DNA from: Coptis chinensis
Lineage: Eukaryota > Streptophyta > Magnoliopsida > Ranunculales > Ranunculaceae
Reading direction: 5' to 3'
Length of the DNA stretch: 64,000 nt
Assembly: GCA_015680905.1 (NCBI GenBank)
Contig: CM027378.1
Coordinates: forward strand, 77,095,501-77,159,500
Shown here piece by piece: positions 24,802 to 37,000 of this stretch. The notes under the pieces are model-generated. The model saw nothing but the letters and a program-made list of their open reading frames with translations. It did not search any database and was not told the DNA's origin. Each line of letters starts with the position of its first letter. Positions within the stretch are counted from its first letter, which is position 1. The position numbers and the translations under genes were made by a program.

Positions 24802-26622
24802 ATAAGGATGACACTTAAACGATGGAGAAGGTAAGTTTTTAGTTTTAGTTAGTGTCTGCTTATGTCCCAAGCAATTTAATTTTTGTAACTCCATAACGGG
24901 TGGAACTCATATAGAGTTGCGTCTATTTTTATTTATCTATATTAGTATGTTTTAACTTTGTTTTGCAGATGTTCCAAAATTTCACGCGTTTTCATGGTAT
25001 TTTTCTACTCTTTTTATTTCAATACTTTGAGGACAAAACATGCTTCTTGTTTGGGGGTGGCATAGAAACATGTGTAATTAAGGCATCTGTTAGGATATAG
25101 ATATGTACAATATGCACTTGTTTTCTAGTAAAAATTTCAAAAATTCAAAAATATAAATAAAAAGGTTATGCTATACACTTAGGAATATTGGTATTGTTCT
25201 TTCACTATGCTCTTAATAATTTAGAAGTCTCACGTTAGCTTTTGTTTTAGAATAGTTTTTGGAAACTTAGGTTAATATGTAGATAATAATTTTTGCATCT
25301 TTCTATAAATATATTGCATGAGTATCTATGATTGTTTGGCAGTAAGTTTCTGAAATCTAGGCTAGAATACTTATTCTACAAATCCTGTGAGAATATAGCC
25401 TAAAGCCTTATATGAGTGAAACATTTGAGAAATGACACAAGGGAGAAGTAAATTCCGGATAGAGAAATCACACGTCCACTTGCTTGATCACTATACCATA
25501 ACCTAAGCGAGAATTTAGGCCCTCTATGGATCGATATAGCCAAAAATTCAAACCTATGAATTATTTTCCGCTAGTTGCCCCTCAGAGCCTTTCTTTAGCC
25601 TTTCATAAACCACAATTCCTTTACCTTTTTACAAAAACAAAACAAAATAAAAAAAACAACCTACCCATTTTAGAGTGAGTCTGAGAATAGGATGAGTGAA
25701 GAAAAGATAAGAGAAAAACCTGGTAAACAAAAAGTAGTTAGTTACTTCAGAAAAGAAAAAAGAAAAGAAGTTCTCATCCAAGAAAGAAAAGAAAAATAAA
25801 AATATAAACAAAATTAAAACTCCAAAAAAATAGAATAAAATGAGTCAAAAAGCCAAAATAAAAAGGCTAAGGATGGAAACAAAGTGTGGAAGCAAAAGAA
25901 CAAGGGTTTCTCTAGTTACGTAATATGAAGACCCTATTATCTCAAACTTGTCCGATTTGAATATCCATTTCCTTCATTCTTAAACCATCACCTAATCCCC
26001 GCAACACCTAATAAAGACCTCTCGCTCAATTAAGAATAGGTTAGTGTGATAGTAAGTGGCAGATGTGTTTGATCGACTTCGGCTTCTTTGTGTGTCATTT
26101 AGATTGTAAGATAAAGTGTGCCCACTGCACACTAGAGTAGCGAAACTTGAGCAGAAAAATCAGAGTGTTTTTGTCTTGACATTTATGTGAGGACCTACTT
26201 AAGGACGTTATTCCGAAGTTTCAGAAACAGACCTGTTAGTGCATTTCATAGTATTACTCATTGTATATATGTTTATTCATAGATGATTGATTATTATGCA
26301 TATATTAGCTTAGGTTTTGACTTGATTACTATGTATTCATTGCTAGTGAGATGTATAGATAATTGAGACATAAATAAGGAAACAATAGTTTTATTTCTTA
26401 GTCGTTGTAGTATAGATAAAATTTGTGAGTACCTTCACTGTAAAACTCTCACAAGGCTATAACTCGTCCACTAGGGAATTCCTAGTGGTTTAAGGTCTTG
26501 TTGCATATGGTCAATGCAATCACACTCAGCGAAACGAGACTAGTTAGAACTTCATTTTTGGTCACTTATTCTAATTTCTCATATTTGCTTGAGAACAAGC
26601 AAAATGCTGTTTGGGGGTGGTT
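24802..26622 (+). other. Athila 3' non-coding region and polypurine tract
   Basis: About 1.8 kb without a gene, including a purine-rich AGAAAAGAAAA stretch near 25740-25800. TTTGGGGGTGG directly precedes the LTR at about 26610-26620 and is the probable polypurine tract. A similar TTTGGGGGTGGCA motif is near 25050. Confidence 0.6.
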
Positions 26623-28213
26623 TGATAAGAGCCCAAAACTGTAGTTTTAACCCTTTAACAATATTGTTGTTAGACCAATTATGTGATTAATAATATAATT
26701 TTATCACTAATTACGTGTTTTTTAGTATTTCAGGCTTCCGAGTTGAATAAATGTAAATTCGTTACTAATTAGGCACTAAAGGAGCTAAAGTGATTGCTAT
26801 AAAAGTTCTATGAAGAAAGCCCAAGTTTCATGGAGAAAAAGCCCTTAAAAAGCCCAAGTCAAACTGTTAAGTGAAAGTCAAACCGGATTAGAAAGCTGAA
26901 GAAAAATCAACAGAACTTCAAAAGGCCATATCTTTGGGCTCAGACCTCAGATTTGGGCCCATTTTATATCAAAATGACCGGCTCAAAATCTCTTTCCAAT
27001 AGTCTACACCTTGACTCGATCAGAGTAGTATAAATTAGTGAAAACTCGTGCTATAGTAACACGACCAGAATGGAAAATCTTAGATTCAACAAATTGGGTT
27101 TTGGGCTCGATTTTTCGGCCCAAAAACAGGGTTCCACAGCCCATGCACAATTTTTTTTATCTTGTCTCCTCCATATGAGGAGACAAAGACTTAGCTCTTA
27201 AGGAATCCTAGATCTAGATCGGGGAAGATAGTTTTAATTTAGTTTTTTTTAGATTTCAAGTTCTAGTTAGTTTTGGAATTAGTGAATGATAAAGATACTT
27301 AGTTTCATTGCATTAAATTAGTTTTGATAGATTAATCTAGTTTAGTTGTCAATTTTATTAGTTGTTAGAACAAGTTTTGAATCTTAGAATAAAATACTTA
27401 GTTTATATTTCAATCTTTAATTTTGAATTCAATCTTGCATTCATAGATTTAATTGTTTTAATTTGATAATTAGTATTCATAATCTTAGTTCTAAATTAGT
27501 TTAAATTTCAGTAGTAATCCATTTTCGAATCTTAGACTATTGTTAATTTAGATTAAGAAAGTTTAATTAGTTATTCAATAATGACTTGTTTTGATTGTTT
27601 TTGTTTTAGAAATGATAGTTTAATGATTTAAGGCTAAAACCTCCATTATAGGGGTTTGAAGAAGCTTTGATGAAACTTGATTGTTGTTAGCATAGAATAG
27701 TTCATAATATTCTATTCCATTTTAGAAAGTAATTAGTTCACCATGAGAATGGGTTTGATTACTTCACATGCTAGTTATTAGTTGGTAGAGATTACCATGA
27801 ACAATTAGGGATTAGAAACACCCAATTGTTATGCGAAAGCATTGCAATTCGGATTATGATATTTCTTTGTTAGTTTATTAAGTCGAATCAAGGTGGAATC
27901 AAATTCCCTTAATTCATTATCATATTGTCAAATTAAAATTTTCTGTAGTTGAATTATCATATCTTGAGTAGCTGAATTACCATCGTAGTATAATTTCTAT
28001 CGTTACTCTCATTGACTTTGAGAGAACTGATAATCTTAGTTAACATGAATTCTAAAGAACTAGGAGTGGAACGAATTTTCTATTCCAACTATATTGCAAT
28101 AGCATCGAGAGTAGAGAACTTTGATAACTTAAGCACGAAAATAGTTTTAGTTTTACTTGCGTTTGAGTTTCATCCCTTGTGCGTAGGTAAAACTATCATT
28201 TTACCTTTTATCA
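26623..28213 (+). repeat. Athila-like LTR, complete
   Basis: 1591 bases from TGATAAGAGCCC to CCTTTTATCA, with short terminal inverted repeats TGATAA/TTATCA. A minus-strand truncated copy lies at 11766-13110 plus 19191-19337. Preceded by a polypurine tract and followed by a primer-binding site, so this one LTR has element interior on both sides. Confidence 0.88.
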
Positions 28214-28215
28214 AA

Positions 28216-28232
28216 TGGCGTCGCTGCCATCT
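28216..28232 (+). other. Primer-binding site after the Athila-like LTR
   Basis: TGGCGTCGCTGCCATC begins two bases after the LTR end and resembles the TGGCGCCGTTGCCGGGG class of plant Ty3/gypsy sites (tRNA-Asp-like, tentative). Confidence 0.7.
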
Positions 28233-28807
28233 TAGTTCCGTTTAGAATTGTTTTTATTAGTATTGTTAGTCTTCCCAAAGTCCCATTAAACCCACCCACT
28301 CTTGTTTGGTTCTAACAGTGATTGTTTGGTTCAGAAACTAAAAAAATTTCCAAGAACAAGCCTGAGCGTGCCTTGCGCTCATACAAGGCAAACTTCAAAT
28401 GCCCCCTGCGCTGAAACGCCTGTAACTCGAGCTAGGAAGGAGCGCGACCTACGCCCATCCTAGGCAAAATTTCGAAATTTCCTGGCTGAAAACACTTGTA
28501 ACTTCGAGTTCCACATGAGCTGACCCAGCCCTACCTAGGGCTATTCTGAAATAGCTACCAGCCCTTCTTCTGAAATGCCCGATTTTCACCAGTTAGTACA
28601 GACTTCCATTACTTTAAGTTATTCAATGTTTCTAACTTGTTAAACATACTGAGCTCGCGTATAAAAGATGTTATTCATAAGCGAAGCAAGGAGGCATTCA
28701 GGTACTTCTTTCTTCCACTCCTCGCATCTCCTGTTAGAGGTTTATACTAGCATATCAGGATTGTTTTGACAGTTGTTGTGTTTAGTTAAGATTGGTCTTA
28801 GCCTTGC

Positions 28808-28940
28808 ATGAGATTAAGGTCAGGTAGAAGAAAAATGTCTAACGTAATCAAACGACAATGTCAACAAACACGCATTTCTAGTATACCACTCACTACATCT
28901 CTAGCTAATATACCACACACTACACCTGATATAATGGCTA
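28808..28940 (+). pseudogene. Start of an Athila gag, cut off
   Basis: MRLRSGRRKMSNVIKRQCQQ resembles the conserved MRLRSGR start of Athila gag proteins. The resemblance ends near 28940 where the 1.7-kb repeat begins. Confidence 0.55.
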
Positions 28941-28957
28941 AAGAGTTTTGCTATTTC

Positions 28958-30619
28958 TTCCTATTTCTTCGCTTACTTCTTAACTGCTAAAAGAGTTTTG
29001 CAATTTGGGAAATTACCAAAAGAGTTTCGATAATGAGAAAAATATGATTTTAAGATTAGTATTATATGTGTTTCAAATCTCTCCTACGCTAGAAAGATTT
29101 TCTCTTCTCGTAATATTGCAACCTAGGCCGCAACAATTTTGAGGTACTTATATTTGTTTTAAATATGTGGTTTTAGATAATTAATTAAACTATATGTAAA
29201 CCTGCACCATTGTATTGTTTGTTCAATTTTTGTATAGTATTAATTGTCAGATTTGTTTTTCTCCAGATGAATTTATTTATGTTTTCTTATAAAAATATTT
29301 GTAACCTGTTAACAGAATTTTGTGGTCGTCATTTGGTTGCAGATATCAGATTTTTGGGTTATTGCCGGATTTGCAAATAATTGTGAATTGGTTGCCAAAT
29401 GTCTAATCCATGAACTGGTAAAAATTTGTTTCTTCACCAAATTGATAGAAGTCAGGACCGCTATCTGGTTGGAAATGAGACATTATTAGGTAAGGATATG
29501 ATTTTCGTCGAAGAAAAAGTAAGTAACACACTTACTCAAGATCTCCTTTTAAACTTTAAGAGGTCTATGCGTTAATTTAAAAAATTTGCCTTCATACAGG
29601 GTGACTAAATCAACGCTTCTATCCCTATCTATTCATTACGTTCACACACAATCCAAAGTGGAATGAAAATAAACTTGCATTGAAACGAATTGAAGGTCAA
29701 ACATCCGAATACTGCCCCGAGGTTGTAGTTAAAGCATTTAAGAGAAAAGTATATTAAATTGTGAAGGACTTCATGTAAGGAAGAACGCGTTGGCAAAGCC
29801 ATGACAGGTACTTCCAAATATTTTAAAATCTCAGTTTTATTATTTTTGTGCCTTTGAGAACCGAATTTTATCAAAATACTTTAGTCTTTTGTTTATTAAT
29901 TAGAATGATGCAGAAAATTACTTCTTTTGGTTTCAACCATGTCATAAGTCCTTAACACAAATTGAACATATTAATTTCATATCATCATAAGAATGTTTCA
30001 TGTTTATTATGTGTTGTTATTATGTTGGAATTTAATTTCTTTGATCATTTTATGTTTGGCATGTTAAAAATATCACTCATGTTTATTATCCTGTAAAAAC
30101 CGCTATGTCCCCATTTATTAAAAGTCTTAAATGTCCATCACATCAATTAAGTCTCATATAGAGTCTGGGCTTATTCTACTAAGATAATAAATGAGAGAGC
30201 TACATGATAAATAAAAGAACCAAAAACTAATTAACTAGGTCATTAGTGCCATAGCTCTATACGCAACTATCTGCTACATATTTATGAAGTCTGAAGATAT
30301 ATTGGCAATTGAAGATACATACCTAGGTTCTTGAGATTTCTGATTGGCGTGCTTAATTACATTTATACACATCACTTGCATACCTGGACCATTATAGTAA
30401 CATAGCTAATTACAGTGTAGAATAGTTATTTTTCAGCAATAGAATAGTTGATAGTTGATACCATATTCCTATTAGCTATAAAAATATGCATGCATAACCT
30501 CACTCAAGTGATCATACTCTGGGGAACAGTTTGTAAGGTTCTCTATATTGCAATAATAAACAAGTGACCTAAACCCATAAACGTTTTGTAAGAAGAAAAA
30601 TCAATCACTTCAGTTTTTC
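28958..30619. repeat. 1.7-kb direct repeat, copy 1 (uninterrupted)
   Basis: Closely matches 30946-32535 plus 48726-48858, at an offset of about 1988 bases. Contains a decayed peptide trace around 29640-29800 that in copy 2 reads like the Helitron Rep pre-HUH region. Near 30485-30620 it preserves the uninterrupted target sequence (AAAAATATGCATGCATAACC) into which the large Helitron inserted in copy 2. Confidence 0.9.
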
Positions 30620-30945
30620 TTGACCAATGGAATGCTATTTTAGGCAGATATTATTTTTAAAAGATAAAGGAAGAATATCACATTGAAGAATAATTGAACG
30701 ACAAACCAAAGCGCTTCAACAAATCTTCAAAACGTTATGCACAACCAGTGACCCAGTGTACTGGCCTCTCTGGCACACTAATGTGACATAAAATTTTCAT
30801 CATTTTCTTGACCCACGTGTAGTTATTTTTGGCATGTAACGGAAATCTCTACACTATATTGATAGCCGGGTTTTTAGGAACCCCTCCCTACTATCGAGTA
30901 GGCCTATTTCTGTTTTCTCTTTTATCAAAATTTAGAAACACCTCC

Positions 30946-32535
30946 TTCCTATTTCTTCGCTTACTTCTTAACCGCTAAAAGAGTTTTGCAATTTGGGAAA
31001 TTGCCAAAAGAGTTTCGATAATGTGGGAAATATGATTTTAAGATTAGTATTATATGGGTTTCAAATGTCTCCTACGCTAGAAAGATTTTCTCTTCCTGTA
31101 ATATTCCAACCTTGGCCGCAACAGTTTTGAGGTACTTATATTTGTTTTAAATATGTGGTTTTAGATAGTTAATTGAACGATAATGTAAACCAGCATGATA
31201 TTATTATTCATTCAATTTTTGTGTAGCATTAATAAGTTCCATTTGTCAGATTTGTTCATCTCCAGATTAATTTATTTAAGTTTTTTTATAAAAATATTTG
31301 TAATTAACTTGTTAATAGAATTTTGCGGTCGTCGTTTGGTTGCAGATATCAATTTTTTGGGTTATTGTCGGATTTGCAAAACTCGGTTGTCAATTATGGA
31401 TGAGAAATAATTGTTTGAATTGGTTGCCAAATATCTGATCCATGAACTGGTAAAAATTTATTTCTTCACCAAATTGATAGAAGTCGGAACCGCTATCTGA
31501 TTTGAAAGGAGACATTGTTAAGTAAGGATATGATTCTAATCGAAGAAAAAGTAAGTAACACACTTACTCAAGATCTCATTTTAAACTTTAAGATTTCTAT
31601 GCGTTAATTTAAAAAAATTGCCTTCATACAAGGTGACCAAATCAACGCGGCGTCTATCCCTATCTATTCATTACATTCACACGCAATCCAAAGTGGAATG
31701 AAAATAAACTTGCATTGAAACGATTTGAAGGTCTAACATTCGAATACTGTCCTGAGGTTATAGTTAGAGCATTTAAGAGAAAAATATATCAGATTATAAA
31801 GGACCTCATGTAAAGAAGAACGCGTTGGTAAAGCTATGGCAGGTACTTTCAAATATTTTAAAATCCCAATTTTATTATTTTTGTGTCTGTTAGTTGCGAA
31901 TTTTATCGAGATATTTTAGTCTTTTGTTTATTAATTAGAATGATGCCGAAAATTACTTCTTTTGGTTTCGACCATGCCATAAGTCCTTAACACAAATTGC
32001 ACATTAATTTCATATCATCATAAGAATGTTTCATGTTTACTTTGTGTTGCTATTATGTTGGAATTTAAGTTCTCTGATCATTCTATGTTTGGCATGTTAA
32101 AAAGATCACTCATGTTTGTTACCCCTGTAAAAACCGCTATGTCCTTGTTTATTAAAAGTCTTAAATGTCCATCACATCAATTAAGTCCCATGCTACGTAT
32201 GGGCTTATTGTACTAAGAAAATAAATGAAAGAGCTACATGATAAATAAACTAACCAAAAACTAATTAACCAGGTCATTTAGTATCGTAGGTCTATATGCA
32301 AGTATCTGCTATATATTTATGAAGTCTGAAGATATATTGGCAATTGAAGATATTACTTCATGACATACATGTGTTCTTGATGAGATTCTTGATTGGCGTG
32401 CTTAATTAGGTTTATACACATCACTTGCATACTTGGAACATTATAGTAGCATAGCTAATTACAGTGTAGAATAGTTGTTTTTCCGTAATAGAATAGTTGA
32501 TAGTTGATACCATATTCCTATTAACTATAAGAATA
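30946..32535. repeat. 1.7-kb direct repeat, copy 2, left part
   Basis: Starts TTCCTATTTCTTCGCTTACT as copy 1. Around 31670-31810 a frame reads FTRNPKWNENKLALKRFEGL, then PEVIVRAFKRKIYQIIKDL, similar to the Helitron Rep region before the HUH motif, so the repeat may itself derive from a Helitron. Interrupted at 32535/32536 by the large Helitron and resumed at 48726. Confidence 0.88.
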
Positions 32536-33546
32536 TCTATATTAACAATACAGAGCACTGTAGGGCCTGCAGGGCCCCCATCCTATGGCTCAAACAATGT
32601 TTTCTCGGCTTGTGACGTGGACAATCTAACTCATACCGGACTGTGTGCTGCTTTACACATCAACATCCACCCTCATTGGATTTAATTTAATCTAACTATC
32701 CCAACCGTCTCTCTCTTCTCGCTCTCTTTAGCTTTTAGTTGCTGCCGCTCTCTCACACATCTCTACTCATCAGGTAAGACCTTTTCGGTTTACCCCCACA
32801 AGTTTGAATTTAAATTATCTTATTAATAATTTGAATCTAAAAGCTTTAGCTATTATCTTTTTAATTTAGCTTTTCAAGACTTTCCTTTTTCCTTTGTTCA
32901 ACCTGTAGTTATACCAAATTAATTTTTAGTTCACTTGTAACCGAATTAATTTTTCACTTTCAGCAAACACTAAGATAACGTGTTTTTGTTTCACAACTTC
33001 TGCAATAGTCTCTTGTTTTAGCTATGAGATATCTACAGTAATCACAAAGACAAACTGACAACTAGATGCTAAAATATCACGAATTGTTCTAAAGTGGATT
33101 GCTATAAAGTTTATGCATGAAAACAATAAATCAAATTCACTTGCTATCTGCAAAGGCTTTATCTTATTATTTAAAAAAAAAAAAAAAAAAAAAACAACAA
33201 CAACAACAACAACCTGAGTAATAGTTGGTTATCCATAATTTAGCTAATGTGGCGTCTACTGTTGTGTCGCAATAGTGGAAGCAAACAGGGCCTACTTTGA
33301 TACAGCAAACTTTTGTTTTTGGTATTAAAACCTGCCAGATGCAAATCCTTAAAGCTTTAATATTAACTTTTTATTATTTACAGTAACTTGACAGTTTTGT
33401 GCAGTGGATTAGCTAGGACTTCACTCTTACATCCAAGTACTTGTAAGAATGATGCTCTTATTGTGTACCTTAATTTGAATTATGTGATGTAAGCTGGACA
33501 TATTCATGCATTTTACATTCATGCCTTCTTCTTCACAGCCTCCCAA

Positions 33547-34064
33547 ATGGCAGACAGGGGCAAGCACCCCATGAATCCTTGCGAGGATCCTTCAAACCAT
33601 GAGAAGCATAATTCTGATCCAGCCAAAGATAGGTTGACTCTTCAACCACCACCTGCCTTTCAGGTACTACTTCAAATTCTCACACCTTACTATTATTTTG
33701 TTATGAATTTTACTACCATTCGTACTTGTGCGATGTCCGTTGCTCCTAATTATTAACTTTTTTTGCCTTCTTTTGTATTGCTTAGTATTGACTTAATCTT
33801 TTCTTATTTCTCTTTATTAAGCAACCCACCCGACCAAATGTGGATAAGGGCAAGCGCCCAATGCACCCGTATGAGGAACCTTCAAACCAAAAAAGACGTA
33901 AGGGCAAGCCACCTCATGCCTTCTAGGTCTTACTTCAGTCACCTCATGACTTACTATCTATACATCATTGCTTTGATGCATTCCTCTTATTTTATATTTC
34001 TTAATTGTTCAGCGCCCAACGGATGACATTCCTCCCTTTCTTCAACCGTTGTCTGGTGCTCAGG
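33547..34064 (+). other. Duplicated N-terminal exon motif in the Helitron gene
   Basis: The segment at 33547 (ADRGKHPMNPCEDPSNHEKH) and the segment at about 33826 (VDKGKRPMHPYEEPSNQKRR) are diverged copies of the same 12-15 residue motif, each bounded by AG/GT-like signals. A third small piece (RPTDDIPPFLQPLSGAQ) follows at about 34014. They look like small exons leading into the Rep frame. Function unknown. Confidence 0.5.
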
Positions 34065-37000
34065 TCAGCTTTGCCAATGTGTTTTATTCTACCATCGTCT
34101 ACAATTATTTCTCCGCCAAACTGTACTATAATGTCTATCGTGTTACTATAGAGCTCTTACTTTCTGTCTCGTTTTTTTGTTGATTTTATTTTTGAAATTT
34201 CATATTGTTGTCACTACTCTAACACATTTATAGCTATTGTTATATAGATTTTCATATTTTTTCCTTTGCTATAGATATTAACAAAAAGAATGATGGCACA
34301 ACATCTTAGAAGGGAACGAGAAAAACAACTTAAACAAAACAATATTTGTTTGCTTGCACAATTTACCACACCAGTCTTACCCGGTTTCCAGCGGTTACCC
34401 GGGTCCTCACAAAATATCCTTCCTCCAAATCTACGTACTCCGCCTCAAGTTGTGAGACGCCCAACTCACCATAGCCCTATTACACCTATTCCTAGATTCG
34501 AGCTACTCACTTCCTCTGAATCTCTTCAACGAGTCGTGGGACATCTTAATCTTGTAAGGCTATTTACAAATGCCCTCCCATCACGTGCTCAGACTAATTC
34601 TGCAATGGGTCATCAAAATTCAAGGTATTTAAATAGGCAATTATTTGTTACCTGTATGATCTTGACTTTTACAGTAAACTTTTACATGTATTCTCTACAG
34701 CGTATGCAACCCCCCCCCCCCCCAGAGTCTTCAACCTCATCATTACTTCATACGATACCACAGCCAACAACATCAAATGGTGCTTCAACATCACATCACC
34801 AAAATGCAAGGTATACACCTATTCTTATCGAAACATTGATCATTATTTGCACCTTCATCTAATTTGCTGACACGTTAATATAGATTATGTAGACAACAAC
34901 CACTATATTTGCACCTTCGTCTACTTTGCTGACTCGTTCGTTATTATGTAGACAACAACAATATGATGGAAATAATGACATAACAGACGATGAAGATGAT
35001 GTGCTTCCTTCTAATGTTCTTAACCGTCCAATTGAACAAGGACGTCACTCCTTAGGGGAAATGAATGTTCAATGTCCTTTCTGCCATGCACTTCATTGGA
35101 AAGATGAATGGTTGAGTAGATCGTCGCTAGCAAATCCTCGGTTTGGGACTTGATGTTTGCAAGGGAAAATAAAAATGCCTCCATTGCAGACGTTGCCTGC
35201 TGCCCTTAAAGCTTTGTACGAAGGAGATGATCGCAAGTCAAAGTCTTTTCGAAAGTACAGAAGACAATACAATCAAGCATTTGCATTTACAAGTCTAGGT
35301 GCTGATGAATGTGTCTTTGTTGGTCGAGGTCCACGACCTTTCACTATACATGAAGAACTTCGGCACCGAACAGGAGCTCTTATTCCCAATCCAGGCAGAC
35401 ATGCAACGTACTCTCAACTCTATATTTATTATCCAAGTGCAACATTGGATATTCGACAGCTTCGAAATCCTAATATGGAGGTAGATGTTCTTAGGATCCT
35501 GCACGAATCTATGCTCCAATATAACCGTTTCTCTGACACTTTCCTCCATGCATACAAGGTTCTTAGATCGGCTTCTATTAGAAATGATGAAAATCTCAAC
35601 ATCCATGTTTATTTACATTACAGTGCAGCCACTGATAGACGCCGCTACAACTTGCCATCAGCTGATGAAATTGCTATTATTTTACCCTGAGATGGCAGTG
35701 AGCGGGACAGTATGCGAGACATTGTGATTTATCTTAAAGGGGGAAATGAATTTGTTCATATCAGTGAATGGCATCCAGCTTACTTACCTTTGCACTATGT
35801 GTTAATGTTTCCTCGTGGAGAGCTTGGGTGGTCACCAGATCTGAGGCGTTCGAACCCCTCAACTTCAACCACCACTGCTAACCACCTCACACAGATGGAC
35901 TTCTATTCTTACCTGCTGTTTCAGTCCCCCAACGAATATTCTTCTATTCTGGGAAGGAAAAAACTGCTTCAGGAATTCTTAGTTTATGCATGGACTGCCA
36001 CTGAACATAACAGATTACGGTACTACAGATTTAGGCAAGATGTACTTCATGCTGAATTATATCAAAATCTCACTGATGTCCCAGTAGAAACCTTAAATCC
36101 ATATCAAGTTGGAAGGCGCATAGTTCTACCAGCATCATACGTCGGCAGTCCAAGGCATATGTTTGAGATATTCTAGGACTCAATGGCTATAACTCAGTTC
36201 AACAACCATCCAGATATATTCCTCACCATGACTGCTAACCCATTGGGAGGAAGTTATTAAGGCCTTGCAGAAGAACGAAACTGCTACTGATCGACCGGAA
36301 GTGGTAGCCCTTGTGTTTGAACTAAAGCGAAAAGCCTTAATTAGAGAGATCAGAGACAAGGGTGTGCTTGGCATTGTTGTTGCACATGTTTACACAATTG
36401 AATTTCAGAAACGTGGTCTACCATATATGCACGCCCTTATATATCTTTGACATCAAGACAAAATTCGTGTGCCTGCTCAGGTTAACCGCATTGTTTGTGC
36501 TGAATTTTTTCTGATCCAGATACTGAACCTGAATTGTTCCGCACTGTTATCAAATGTATGGTTCATGGGCCATGTGGCTTAAAAAATTCAAGTTGTCCAT
36601 GTATGGTAAATAGGCGTTGCAAAAGTCAGTATCCCCGTGCTTTCGAAAATGTTATGACCATAGATAAGATTGGATATCCTATCTACCGTCGTCGTGACAC
36701 TAGCAAGAAATATAATGTTAGAGGGCATGAAGTTGATAATAGGGATGTTGTTCCATACAATCCTTATCTTTCTAAGATGTTCGATTGCCATATTAATGTC
36801 GAAGTTCTGTCGAGATACGTTGTGTCAAATACATTCACAAGTACATATTCAAAGGACATGACAGGACAACAGTAGTGTTCAATAACTTGGATGAGATACA
36901 ACAATATTTAGATGCACGATATATCGGGCCACCTGAAGCGGTTTGGAGGTTGTTCGGGTTTTCTCTTCACCAAGAGAAGCCGTTTGTTGTGAGATTAGCA

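Larger units (their letters stand above)
21435..28940 (+). mobile_element. Athila-like Ty3/gypsy remnant: internal region, LTR, second internal start
   Basis: Order on the plus strand: aspartic protease piece, a second coding piece, about 1.4 kb of AT-rich non-coding DNA, env-like ORF, about 1.8 kb of non-coding DNA, LTR 26623-28213, primer-binding site, leader and the beginning of gag at 28808. Reverse transcriptase, RNase H and integrase are missing between protease and env-like ORF. Internal DNA on both sides of one LTR suggests either recombination between two elements or a tandem arrangement. The 1.7-kb repeat cuts off gag at about 28940-28957. Confidence 0.8.

Noticed and set aside
28958..32535. 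The 1.7-kb direct repeats as LTRs of one element
   Set aside because: They lack TG...CA ends and a target duplication, and the ~330 bases between them hold no primer-binding site or polypurine tract.
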